Assembly (NCBI GenBank): GCA_036873755.1
Contig: JAVTVY010057121.1
Coordinates: 62,001-126,000 of the forward strand
DNA: 64,000 nucleotides
DNA from: Hanleya hanleyi
Taxonomy: Eukaryota > Mollusca > Polyplacophora > Lepidopleurida > Hanleyidae
Direction of reading: 5' to 3'
Below the pieces are notes generated by a model. That model had not been told where the DNA came from. It did not search any database and was given only the letters and a program-made list of their open reading frames with translations. Position 1 is the first letter of the stretch, and each line of letters opens with the position of its first letter. Position numbers and translations under genes: made by a program. Below are positions 34,378 to 45,178 of this stretch, one piece after another.

Positions 34378-35740
34378 AAATATTTGTCGGACCATGTCTG
34401 ATAATAGGCAGTGATGAATTGTGATGATGAACAAATGAAGTGGGCAAAAGCTAAGGCTTGTTGACGGTAAACTACACATGTTTTTGAAGCCTGAAATTAT
34501 TTTATCCTTCATAATCTTAAAGGTGAAATGCAAAGGTTTTCATATTTTCCTTTTTATATTGTTCATGGGCAAGTTAATGGTGGAAATATCAGCCAACTTC
34601 ATTTCCTTTTATTTGAAGCAGTTTTGTATTCTGGTAGCTTCTGATATCATAAGTGCTTCAGAGTTGCTATCTCAAGTCTTTTTTTATTTATTTTTATTTA
34701 TTTAAAAAAATTATAATTTTATATTATTTTTAATAAAATAAGTATTTCATCAAGCTAGTCTTTACAGAATACAGATATTGTATCCTGTTTCTAGTTTTCA
34801 CATCTTCATACACAAGTCTACTTCTCCATTACCACTTCGAAGTGTAAACGGGGAAGTCGACTTGAGTATGAAGATGAGTTTTCATGGTTATGTGTTCCTG
34901 GTCTGCGACTGCGTATTTTAAACTGTCACACACAAACACCATTGCACACAAATTAAGGTGGCAAGAACTGCCATAAGTGTTAGGAAATTGTCAAAAATAG
35001 TGACATGCCGTTAATAAAATATACCAAGGTGGATCACTCTTTTTGAATCTGGCCTTGTATAAATAGAGATAAAAACTGACTATACTTGTCATTTCTCAAC
35101 AATTTAAATCTTGTTTTATTCCCAATTAATGTAGCACCATGTTACTAAGTCAAATTATAATTTGCATAAAGAATATACCCTCAAAGTTGGCAAATCCAAG
35201 AATCAGGACTACTACTGTTACACATCATTTTGAGAACCTTTAATCATATGCTGACAGCAGATTACGTGACACACAGCCTGTAGTACTAGTAGCAGTTGCC
35301 AGCAGGAGTGATCCACCTTATTATATTATATACAGTCAAGACGCATGAACAAACTTCCCAAATACATGTGAGAACCGTTACAAAGCAAACTACTGGGGAT
35401 AAATGATTACACAGATCTATACTAATTCTTAATGTGATTAACTTCATTTTATGATTGGTATTATTGGTATTAGGTTTCTTTATGAAATGTGAACCTAAGC
35501 CCCAAGAGCTACATGTAATTCAGGTGAAGTTTTGGGCCTGTGTATAAACTGAAGTGTTATAAATTATAATATAACCCTCTTTATTAGCAAGACAGCCTTT
35601 TCTGACAAGCATACATGTGTGTAGAGAATATTTTGGAAGTATAGAGTGGGAGGTCTTTGTGAGATCACACACACTTATGTACATATCTCTGAATGCTAAC
35701 TGACACTTGAAAATATCATGTAGTATTGTAACCATATCTT
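34378..35740. other. Region 3' of the transposase, no gene
   Basis: AT-rich sequence (notably 34685-34740). AATAAA signals occur (for example near 34731), so it may hold the transposase polyadenylation site. It also contains the hairpin at 34805-34876. No exon supported. Confidence 0.4.
34805..34876. repeat. Imperfect 72-bp palindrome
   Basis: CTTCATACACAAGTC...ACTTCGAAGT...GACTTGAGTATGAAG pairs almost end to end, with an ACTTCGAAGT centre. It could be the core of a tiny MITE or a transcript hairpin near the 3' end of the transposase gene. Confidence 0.6.
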
Positions 35741-35742
35741 AC

Positions 35743-35874
35743 CATTCATATCAAGCAATCTGTCAGAATTGTACTTGTCAGCATCATAATTTAATGCAAA
35801 CAAATGCATAGGTTCTTCTCCTGCTGGTGTGGCTGGCAAGGGGCGTTTCAGTTTAGTAAGCAATTGTGATGTAT
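35743..35874 (-). pseudogene. PIF1-like helicase exon 3
   Basis: Acceptor TTCTTTCCACAG, 132 nt, donor G|GTAAGAT. It encodes RPLPATPAGEEPMHLFALNY, then D-A-D-K-Y-N, the segment of PIF1 helicases between motifs III/IV and V where stored names of local variables in transcripts (R-P-L-P, L-F-A-x-N-Y-x-x-D-x-x-N) are conserved. The phase on both sides (1 and 1) matches exons 2 and 4. This exon itself carries no stop or frameshift. Confidence 0.7.
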
Positions 35875-36459
35875 CTGTGGAAAGAATAATTACAGTCAAA
35901 TATAGTTAATCTCCTACATAGATGTTGCTCTGAATTGATTAAAATCAGATTTAGATTTCTAAGCTTAATGAACTGTTGAATAAGCTTTTATTCATCCATG
36001 TATATTAACTGTGCATGTAACAATGTAGAACCTAACATGATGAGCATCAGATCAGAATACAAACAGAGATGTTATCACCATGATCAAGCATGTGCAGCTA
36101 CTAATGACTACAGTAATCCCTAAATAATTCAGTCCCCCTATCAATATTAATTTCAATCACACCAAATTTTAAGAACAAAATTCAAATGGCTGTCATAATA
36201 AATTTGATCACCCTCTAAAATGATTGAAATAATGAAGAAAAAATGGATTATATGCATCTTTTTGAAACATTCTGTCAACTTCCTCTTCTAAAAAATTTGA
36301 TAACCCTTCATTTTATAGTTGAAAATTTCACATCATGTGATTGAATTATTAGAGGGATCACTTTACTGGGACACACTAGTACATGTATGATATACATTTG
36401 GAACAGATTACAACATTCAACTGATTAATCCCTGTCGTTAAAGTGAAAATGATAGTAAC

Positions 36460-36628
36460 CTGGGGATGCCAGTCCTCTGCTGAGATCACTCACTGCCTTT
36501 ACCAACAATGAGTCCTGTGTTCGATAAACTGTTTTGAGGTTAACGTGATGTGGCACAAGGCTATGGAATGCAGGGTGTTGAAATACGAAGAGTCCCCCAT
36601 CTTGGTAGGTTGCATTTGGTATAGACAT
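36460..36628 (-). pseudogene. PIF1-like helicase exon 2
   Basis: It encodes IPNATYQDGGLFVFQHPAFH, then V-P-H-H-V-N-L-K-T-V-Y-R-T-Q and A-V-S-D-L-S-R-G-L, the region after motif III where PIF1-type helicases have L-x-x-x-x-R-Q-x-D and a D-L-R-x-G segment. The donor (CCCCAG|GTTACT) is in phase 1 and fits exon 3. The acceptor is unclear: the likely site near 36628 has lost its AG, another sign of decay. Confidence 0.6.
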
Positions 36629-37337
36629 AAAAATAAACAAGTACAATGTGACTATGGTAACAGGTTGTAAATATCATTATCTCAGACCTACTGACTCAGG
36701 TTCCCCATCATGATTTAAGATAACAGTTCAGACTCCAGGTTGCATAGTATGGCTTTTGACATTGCAAATTAGGAACAACAGCCTATGTTTAATATAATTG
36801 AGCTATTTGGAGATAGAAATTGAATTACTAGGTATCTGTATAAGGGTCTAATTATATGTTTGCAGCATACAGAAGTGTTGGATAAGCAAAAAATATTTTC
36901 CTGTCAGCCGATTGGTTAATTTGGTCAAAGTGGATGAACCAAAAGGAAAAATGTAGAATCTGCCTTACATAGTTGCTGGTCCATGTTACATGTATCTGGT
37001 TAGATTCTATATTTTGTTTTGTATTCTGCCTTAGTTGTGTAATACTGTACAATAAACTTGTTGAATCTTGAATCTATATTGCAAGAACTTCACTCTCAAA
37101 ACCTGCAAGTTGTTCTACCTAAATTTGAATGAACAGGTGTTTTTGGCTAAACAGAAATTTAAATACTTGTTTCACTTCCAACAAGGAGGAAAACCACTGG
37201 ATATCCAATATATGTCAACTATCCAAAATAACTCTCTCCACCACCCCCACCCCCCTTCCCATCCCCTTCTCATCCACCTGTCCACCTCTCCTCCACCCCC
37301 CCTTTATGTCTACCAACAAGAAATTACCATAACTTAC

Positions 37338-37808
37338 CTCAGCTGAAAGAAATCTCCACATAATATGATTTGGATTCCACCAAATGGCAGATTGGATTTC
37401 CTTACTTCGTCAATAATTACAACATCGTGCCTGAGGATGTTCTCTTTTTGTTTGATGAAGGAATCGTCTTGCAAGAGTTTATCTAACAGTTGTCCATTCT
37501 CAAATCGTCCATCCCTCAGACCAAAAAAAGCTGTGGACAGTTTTCCCTGATATGAGTCGAGCAGCGAGTCCAGTGCTTGCGGTCACACCCACTTTTTTCT
37601 GAAGCTGAAGCAATCAATCCCTGCCTTTTTTCACCACTGTACTCTTCTCTGTCCCTGCCTGTCCGGTTATGAGGACGTTATGGCCGTTTTGCATCAGAGA
37701 AAACACTCTATCCACCATGTTGATCTGTTGTTGTTGTTCGCTGAACAGGAAGTGATTTATTGGCCAATCAGCGTCGAGCCAGAAATTGAGTGCTGCACCG
37801 CAATACAA
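37338..37808 (-). pseudogene. PIF1-like helicase exon 1: Walker A and B region
   Basis: The frame opens within the right inverted repeat and reads F-S-E-Q-Q-Q-Q, then NVLITGQAGTEKSTVV, the Walker A loop of a PIF1 helicase with the usual second Gly replaced by Glu. TGA at 37616-37614 follows. The same frame continues with VGVTASTGLAAR, TVHSFFGL, VVIIDE (Walker B) and LPFGGIQIILCGDFFQL (motif III area), then a strong GTAAGT donor. Between V-V-I-I-D-E and L-P-F-G-G about 20-25 residues expected in the family are missing, so there is an internal deletion. The true start codon is uncertain; the first in-frame ATG is at 37718. Confidence 0.75.
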
Positions 37809-38094
37809 CGGAGATTGCCGAGTTCGGCCGAAGTTGTAACAGAAGTTGTCTGGACGCTAAAATTCAGCATGTTTGGACGGTTTACGGTCGATATTTGACA
37901 GATTACGAGAAACTTTGGTTGGTAGCATGCACAATAAACCTCTAAGGAATAAAATAGGAGGTGAAATATAGAGGTAGGCCAATTTCTGTGAAAATGTATA
38001 CGGATGATCGAGAGGAGGTCGTTCTTGAGTGATTCACCTTGCCCATTCTATTGTTGACGATACCCCCAGCTAATTAATTTGCCAAACACCTGTG
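37756..38094 (-). repeat. Right terminal inverted repeat (339 bp)
   Basis: Reverse complement of 23055-23397, about 97% identical, with a 4-nt indel relative to the left copy. The 5' part of the helicase reading frame overlaps the inner 50 bp of this repeat, so the repeat probably supplies the helicase promoter. Confidence 0.9.
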
Positions 38095-38102
38095 GTGCAA
38101 GT
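38095..38102. repeat. 8-bp target-site duplication, right
   Basis: GTGCAAGT, identical to 23047-23054. Confidence 0.85.
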
Positions 38103-38134
38103 TGAAATTAGATGTAAAAGCATCTTGTTTGTAT

Positions 38135-38275
38135 CGTACGTCAACCGTACATACTACAATCTTGACCACATTGCTGTGTGGAGTGGAACAAATCCGACTT
38201 CGACAATTTCGGATCTTCCTGTAAGGGTAATTCTGGAGAGCGACAAAAATTCCAAATATATCACGTAGCTGAACA
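38135..38275 (+). repeat. Dispersed repeat, family K (copy 1)
   Basis: It matches 47440-47571: TACTACAATCTTGACCA versus TATTACAATCTTGGCCA, GGAACAAATCCGACTTCGAC, GGAGAGCG or AGAGAGCG, CACGTAGCT. No termini can be defined, and no coding capacity is evident. Confidence 0.5.
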
Positions 38276-38389
38276 GAACATGTTGCGGGTAATGTATGAT
38301 AATATTGTGGAGGGAACAATGTTCGAGTATAAATAGAGTACATGCCTTTGAACACTGTATGCAACCAGCGGATGCCATTTCTCAATCAT

Positions 38390-38640
38390 TGCGCTAAGCC
38401 AATTTCCTGAGATATGAAATAAATTCATGTTATAGCGGCTTAGTGCTAAGTCTGATCCCATGGTCCAGGGCATAGATAAAACATGAGTCTCATATAAACA
38501 ATCAAATTGACACATATCAGTTCTGGGATAATACATTCCGGTGGCCTAGGGGATGCCCTTTCCTTGTAAATAAACGTTATAATGACAAAATGCGAGTGGA
38601 TAATGATGTTATATTTGCTCGCCTCACTTGGGGTATTATA
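38390..38640 (-). repeat. Dispersed decayed repeat, family F (copy 3)
   Basis: On the minus strand it opens Y-N-T-P-S-E-A-S-K-Y-N-I-I-I-H-S then FVIITFIYKERA and P-P-E-C-I-I-P-E-L-I, closest to copy 1 at 11395-11590. This copy keeps a 65-codon open frame. Family unknown. Confidence 0.4.
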
Positions 38641-38905
38641 CAATCCATTCGAAAAAAATGTTTTCCATATTATGAAGTGGAACGTTACTATTCACCTAAT
38701 GAGTTCATATAACACTTGCTACTACAGAATGCACCTAAAATAATTTTTCACAACGACTAGCGATGAGTTACGCCAGAGCTATAGAATATGCAATGCAAAA
38801 ATATCGATTGGATTTGCTCTCATATATTTCCTGGACCAGGTTGACTGTATATTGTAGCGATAAATTGTCAAGGTGATAATATATATATATCATATTGTCA
38901 AAGGG

Positions 38906-39125
38906 CCCCTGGTGACCGAGTGGTCTAAGGCGCTTCGCTGGTGACCGCTAGCCTCACAACGCTGAACCGGCACGGGTTGGAGACCAGCTGGTGCATGTGT
39001 AAAAGTTTGCAAGTTACTTGCCGACTAGCGGTGGTTCTTTCCGGATACTCCGGCTTCCTCCACTAACCAAACTGGCTGTCACCATATGAGTGAAAAAACC
39101 TTGAATGCGACATTAAACCAAATCC
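38906..39125 (+). repeat. tRNA-derived SINE (S3 family), nearly complete
   Basis: It begins with a tRNA-like head, GGTGACCGAGTGGTCTAAGG (A-box type, Leu/Ser-like), followed by a GGGTTGGAGACC element that stands where the B box (GGTTCGAATCC) should be. Next comes a body with CTTTCCGGATACTCCGGCTT and the tail CTTGAATGCGACATTAAACC. The order and tail are typical of mollusc tRNA SINEs. Confidence 0.7.
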
Positions 39126-40395
39126 CCCCTCCATATTGTCAAAGTACTTGACACGACCATTACTACTATTGTTATTTACTGCATGAATAAACATGCACAA
39201 CAGATCGATTGTCGAAATACCCATGCAAATATTATTTGCTCAAAAAGTTTTGAAGAGGGTATAGTCAAGATATTAGGTACATGACAGCATCATACTTTAT
39301 TGCAAGAAAATAACAGTTTAGCATTTTTGCAAAACTTGCCTGTTTGGATCTGTTGCTATTATTGCCAATATAATTATCTTAATAATGGCTTGGGTTAATC
39401 TGTTCGAAAGAATTTAGATAGCAAACGATGATTTTCAAAGTTTCTATCCATTTTAGGATGTCCACCAACCCTTGTTGTATAAGGGAATGGATTTTTCTGG
39501 AACAGGGACAGTGTATGTGTGATAATTCCCCTTAGAAAACATGGACCCCTTTATACCAGTTGTGGAGTTGCTGTGACAGAACGACCGCCGCCATATGTGA
39601 CGTACAACAACGATGCTTTATTTCTATTCATCTGCAGCTGATAGTCGTCTTAATTCAGGAGCCAAGCGCATGAAAACTGGTTTCGATCAACCAACATGGA
39701 AATTTCTAGGGTAGATGTCACGTCAGATGTCACTTTTTTCAACAGCCCAATGACTGTGGTAGGGGTTCGTTCGCTGCACGTCTCTAAAGTGAACTTCTTA
39801 GTTCGGGTCAGGTGGTTTATATAAAGATTGCATGTTCATAATCGTATACTCAACTTAGGAAGGAAATGTATCAATAGAATCTGGAAAAGCTGTTCTATCA
39901 CACATGCACAGCAAGGTGGATATCGAGGTGAACCCGAATATATAGCACACCGAAAATACCTCCGAGATATAGAAATATGTTTATACTGGGGCGATGTGAC
40001 ACCAAATACTGTTTTGGTGCACACACTGTTTAAATCTCGGGATATGCAAATATGTTAATGGCACAACATAACTGTTAACTAGACATATTACTGGAGTCTT
40101 ATACTTGTAGAATCTTTAATCCAAATATTAAACATAATACGGTCATCTATAACTACACGTAAAGTCTGTCCTTTTCAATTAGACGTTAGTTCCTCACAAA
40201 TTTACCATATACCAAAATAACAAAGCGAACAAAATGACTACCAGTTCTCTGTGATAATGATATCACGTTAGAAATAACTTTGTAATTCTCTCAATAGTTG
40301 TTCTGCTTGTATTTTCTTACTGAGTGTATGGACATTGGCAAGACATTTTCCGAGCCCGTTTCATTCTTCTAAGATATAAAAAGGGGCATCATAAC
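39126..40395. other. No gene recognised
   Basis: I see no supported exon. A 76-codon open frame at 39828-40058 on the plus strand has no recognisable motif. Confidence 0.35.
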
Positions 40396-40397
40396 CA

Positions 40398-40665
40398 AGG
40401 AGTGAGTAGGAGTGAGTAGAATTTAACGTCGTTTTCAACATTTTTTCAGTCATATCACGACGTTGCCTACGTGTGCCAGAACACGAGAGTGTCCACAGTT
40501 CTTATTATCCTGGACACTGATCCGCCCAGCCAGTACAGCACCCGGTCACCCATCCATGGAATATCACCTCGTACCAGGAATGCCAGAGTGGACCACCAAG
40601 GTCATGTATAACGTCATATGACCGTGGTGGTGAATGTATCAGCTAGAGATTGCAAAACCTAAGCT
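40398..40665 (+). repeat. SINE of S2 family (longest copy)
   Basis: GAGTGAGTAGGAGTGAGTAG head, TTTAACGTCGTTTTCAAC and CAGTCATATCACGACGTT core, followed by a longer body with CCGGTCACCCATCCATGG and a GACCACCAAGGTCATG / CATATGACCGTGGTGGT inverted segment. It is related to the copies inside the large transposon. Confidence 0.6.
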
Positions 40666-41089
40666 TTGTTCCAAGGGGTATGGTTGTCCGTCTGTGTCAA
40701 AATTTGTTGCGTTGAAGAATAACCAATCGTTTGAAATTGTAACTCAAATGAATTGAATAAAAAGCACGCATCTCAATGCATTGCAAAATGTAATCTAAGC
40801 ATAAAAGCTGATTGCTTTTAAATGCATTGCTTATTGGCAAAACGACTTTTAGCAGGGATGGCCTACCATAAACGCACGTGTTTTGGTTCATACCGTTCGT
40901 ATTAAAACATACAACATGAGCCCGTCATGGTGGAATTCAAGTCTGTTGCATTTGCTAATGGACATTATTAAGTGACCATCAAATGGAAATAATTTTGACT
41001 CCCATTTTCCGTATTTTATTAGCGGAGCTTACGATACTAAATCTGTCATAAAGCAGACGTACCATGGTTCTTATGTTGAGATCACTGAG

Positions 41090-41490
41090 ATATGCGTTAT
41101 CGATCTTAGATAAAACTGTACGCGGAACGCAAGTAATAAAACCTTTGAGCAGAAATGTGTTTCTTCTTTCCGTTCAATTTGTCTATCCTTGGTAGGCATA
41201 CATCACAGTTACATCTGCCATAAATCTCAAGTTACGGACAACCTCTCTTCGAGTATATGTCATAAACCTGTCATTATAACAGGATGTTGCATGGTTTACT
41301 CATTCACATAATACTGTGGTAACCATGCGTCTATTCCAGCAAATCCATCCATATAACCTACAGTTCTTTCTGGTGAAGGAACTCCGTGTCTCAACAGCAG
41401 CTTCATCAATAACCATAACCTATTTTCTATGACCATGTTATCAATCAAATTCACGCGTGTACATACGTGATAATACGTGTTCATACGTGA
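41090..41490 (-). repeat. Dispersed decayed repeat, family G (copy 2)
   Basis: Homologue of 15116-15480. On the minus strand it has a 62-codon frame ending G-F-A-G-I-D-A-W-L-P-Q-Y-Y. I cannot name a family. Confidence 0.35.
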
Positions 41491-41814
41491 TAAAATCAGT
41501 GCAAAAAAGATAAAAATGATAGCATAAATTACCTAGAGTTCCTTAGAGTTATCAGGTAATTCAGTAAAACTTTGATAACGATTACTCACAATAAAATGGT
41601 TACGTAGTGCCAGATCGCTTGTTCCCATCAGCGTGTGATGTTTACCATTGAACTCGAGATACTAGAAGATAAAGGCACTTCATTAAATAGATTTAAATAT
41701 TGTATACAGGATCCAGCAATGTTTATATTAACTGAAAATTTGCCCCATTTCCTTATGACATTTGCAAATAAAACGAGAACGATAATATTCATTATCTGAT
41801 AAATTATCCAATTA

Positions 41815-42220
41815 CATAATGGTTGTCACTTGACTTTGTGCTTGATCGTCTGGAAATAAGAAACTTCCTGATACTACTACATTGGATATGAAGAAACACT
41901 CTTCGTAACACTATATCAAGCTTAAGTGGAGAAAACATTCGCTGTCATGTTCCAATGCGTTCTAAATGCAATACTTCTGAGCTTTCCCGAAAGAACAAAT
42001 AAATATTTCATATTTCCATCCGATCAAATGTCATCGGGTATCCGGTTGAGAAAAGGCAATACCACTTTCTTGGCAATGTCCTTATTTTCTGAACGATTTC
42101 TTTCGAACTGAACAGGAACCGGCGCTCAAGAAATCCACCTCAAATTCTCCTTGGAACACACGGACACAATTTCCTTCTAGAGTGTTATGCTGTCTTCTGA
42201 TTACGCAAATGTTTCAGAGA
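41815..42220 (-). repeat. Dispersed decayed repeat, family H (copy 2)
   Basis: Homologue of 17700-18130, with the small exon-like unit at 41816-41849 preserved at its acceptor (TTTCTTATTTCCAG) but with a weakened donor. Order G then H is the same here (41.1 then 41.8 kb) as at 15.1 then 17.7 kb, so a multi-kilobase segment was duplicated. Confidence 0.4.
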
Positions 42221-43089
42221 CGAAAAACGAAAGACCTTTTAGTACGACATTTAGCATCAATTCCAAATTAAATGTGCTTAAAACGAACAGAACACACGAT
42301 GGTTCTCTGAAAGCGAGAAGTCAAAGGTTCCCAATGATGACAGCAAAACGTTGTGATTTTCTTCACACAATATCCTTCTCACTGACGAGTATACTTTAGC
42401 CAAGGGAATTTCCCATCCGTTTTCCGCAGTATAATATATCTGTTGGAGCAAAATGTAAGAGATGAGGAGAATTGACGACGTCTGGCACCTCACATTCAGA
42501 CCCGAGAATGCGGTGGATTCTCGACGTAGCCTTAGTATCTCAGTCGCGCTTTTATTGCCGAGGTTCCTGTGAAGACAATGAAGTATCCACACGGCCCCTA
42601 GCCCTGGCTTAATCAGAATTATATACGCTAGCTCGGGATCTTTGATGACAAATCAGCTAAAAAAAGCTCATCTGATGTTAATTGATGAGCATCGAGGACG
42701 TTGGGTGGAGTAAACCTGGTGAATGCAAAAATATCCAGAAAAACTAACCTGTTATGCCCGGCGTCGTACTGCTTAAATTTCCCACCAAAACTATAAACCT
42801 ACATATATTGGTCGAATGATATGTACAGAGGGCGGAACTCGGGGACTAATAGTCCACCAGCAGAATTCTAACCTACACAAGTAATAAATTGGGGCAAATA
42901 TGAGAGACGTGGGGAAAATGGACGACGTCTGGCGACTAAAAACCAACTATATCACTTAACAGGCAAGCTTCCTTCGGCACCTTCCATTCTTACCCGAGAA
43001 TACGGTGGATTCTCGAACGTAGTCTTAGTATCTCAGCCGCGCTTTTATTACGGTGGTTCATCCGGAGAAATAAAAAATTCAAAAACATC

Positions 43090-43860
43090 TGACCGGTATA
43101 TTGCGGTAAGTTTCAGCTCCCTCCCTCAAGGGATAAGAAAAATAATTAGAGGGACGCCGAAATTAGCATGGACAGGTCCCAAAATGCATTGGCCAGATAT
43201 AGTCCAGTCAATCTAGCGAGAAAATCACCAAACCTAGAAAAAATTGCAACAGAAACGGGGTTTGCGGTAAATAACCTCTGAAGTGATTCCGAACAACATA
43301 TCAAAAATGTAGATTGATGTAGACAAGGGAAAATTTCTAATTTGCATAAATCCAAGATGGCCGCTCATTGCTTGTTTTCTGTCTACATATTGATGCGGAT
43401 ATTACATTCAGGGAATGTATTTTCAAATAAAGGTTTGAGCTAATATACATCTTCGCATAAATAATTGTCAACGGATAAAGGTGGAAGACATTTCTCTGCC
43501 CAAAGTTCAAAATGGTCGCCATTTCCAAGACGGCCGCTATTCTTCTGCCAGTACATCGGACAGAGAAATAGATGTTTGTGTCCGATTTGAATAGTGTTTG
43601 TGTCTATATATATAATTTTGATCACGACAATTCTGATTTTGCTGACAAGAACTACCCTACAATGCACCTTTGACATCAGCAATGAAGATTACCAAGATTT
43701 TACCTCCGCCAATGCCTGGCCATTGTGGTCGAGTATCTGTATTCTGACCGAAAAATCGCTCCAAAAATGCTCTTTTTGAAAATGATAGATCGTGGATTTT
43801 TTTTTACATTTTCTTGTAGAGCTCGAGCCAAAGATATAGTGCGGTAAGTATCAGCCATCT
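43090..43860 (-). repeat. Left inverted arm flanking the 26-bp array (R3-related)
   Basis: In reverse complement it matches 47090-47450: AATCCAAGATGGCCG, GGAAAATTTCTAATTTGCAT, TAGATTGATGTAGACAAG, CCTAGAAAAAATTGCAACAG and AGTCCAGTCAATC. With the right arm it brackets the minisatellite, suggesting a foldback-type unit of about 4.3 kb. Confidence 0.5.
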
Positions 43861-45043
43861 AGCATTAGCGATAGATAAAATATGTAGCGGCACTTCCGCC
43901 TTTGAATGACCACCTTTGAATGACCACCTTTACCTTCATATCTGAAGGAGCACGGTTTTCTGCATTCCTTGAAGAAACATCTTTACCTCTATACATGTCC
44001 ACCTTACATCCATGGATGGAAGGTTCACCGTTACCTTCATACCTGACTGACCACCGTTAGCTCCCTCTGTTCAAGGATGTTCCTTGCCTCCATTACTGGA
44101 GGACCACCGTTACCTGCATACATGAATTATGTCTACCGTTACCTCCATTCCATGAAGGACCACCGTTTCCTATATTGCTCGAAGGATCACCGCTACCAGT
44201 ACCTCTATTCCTGGAGGTCTACCCTTGCTTCCGTACCCCAAGGATCGCCGTTACTTGTATACCCAGAGTTCAACGTTACGTCCATTACTTGAAGGACCAT
44301 AGTTATCCACATAACTGAAGATCCATCATTACCTCCATAACTGAAGGGCCACCGTTACCTCCATAATTGAAGGACCACCGTTACTTCCATTCTTGGGGGT
44401 CTACCGTCGCGTCCATACCCCAAGAATCACTGTTACTTATATACCTGGAGTTGAAACGTTACCTCCATTACCCGAAGGACCACCGCAATCTCCATAACTG
44501 AAGATCCACCATTACCTCCATAATGGAAGAACCACCGTTACTTCCATACGTCCACCATTACCTCCATTCTTGAACGACCATTTTTATCCACATAACTGAA
44601 GGACCACCGTTCGGAGGTCCACCATTACGACCATTTCCACCATTACTTCCATTCCTGAAAGGATCACCTTTATTATCTCGATAATTGAAAGACATAAGTG
44701 AACTCCATAACTGATGGTCCACCGTTACCTTCATTCCTTGAAGGGCCACAGTTGCTTATATTCCTTGAAGGAGCAGCGCAACCTTCACACCTGAAGATCC
44801 AACGTTGCCCCCATTCTTTGGATGGTCGCCCTTACCTTCATAACTGAAGGTCCCGCGTTACCTCCATATCTATAGGATCACCGTTTCCGCCATACCTGAA
44901 GGACCACCACTACACGTTAAATCGTTATCTCCATTCGTTGAAGGATCTCCGTTACCCCCATACCTGATAGACCGTCGTTACCTCCATACATTAAGGTCCA
45001 CTGTTACCTCCATTCTCCTCTTTTGAAGGAAACTAGCCTAGTT

Positions 45044-45178
45044 TTATGTATACCATGATTCATTCTGTAAATTTGGTGCTAATGCTTTTATATGAATTAG
45101 GTCTTTGGATTATGGACGCGGAAATTTTTTAATGAATGACGGATGAATATTGAACGACGGACTAGACGCTTGTATTTG
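45044..45178 (+). repeat. R1 3'-end insertion inside the minisatellite
   Basis: AACTAGCCTAGTTTTATGTA through GGATTATGGACGCGGAAATT to GACTAGACGCTTGTATTTG, with minisatellite on both sides. The last 47 bp recur at 45897-45943 because the following 764-bp segment was duplicated. Confidence 0.7.

Larger units (their letters stand above)
28446..35742 (-). other. 7.3-kb intron of the helicase gene hosting the transposase gene
   Basis: It is bounded on the minus strand by donor GTAAGAT at 35742 and acceptor TTGCAG at 28446, with matching phase 1 on both sides (D-M-N-G joined to E-A-K-A-Y). The plus-strand transposase, its putative promoter, and the nested TTAA element all lie within it. Confidence 0.7.
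23055..38094. mobile_element. 15-kb TIR transposon with P-type transposase and PIF1-PHD helicase
   Basis: The element is bounded by inverted repeats of 343 bp (left) and 339 bp (right), both beginning CACAGGTGTTTGGC, and by a perfect 8-bp direct duplication. Inside, the minus strand encodes a PIF1-like helicase with a PHD finger in at least five exons (37808 down to 24884), and the plus strand encodes a P-element/THAP9-type transposase (32027-34377) within helicase intron 3. Nested insertions are a TTAA element (29775-31950), a TTAA MITE (25483-26140) and SINEs. Both genes are broken, so this copy is inactive unless supplied in trans. P-type elements are usually a few kb long, which makes the size and the helicase cargo unusual. 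An alternative is that the P-type gene is itself a nested element; I found no separate ends for it. Confidence 0.8.

Noticed and set aside
23055..38094. Helitron carrying the PIF1 helicase
   Set aside because: Helitrons lack inverted terminal repeats and target duplications; here both are clear, and no Rep domain was seen.
38906..38990. Functional tRNA gene at the SINE head
   Set aside because: The B box is degenerate, the cloverleaf cannot be completed by eye, and a SINE body and tail follow.
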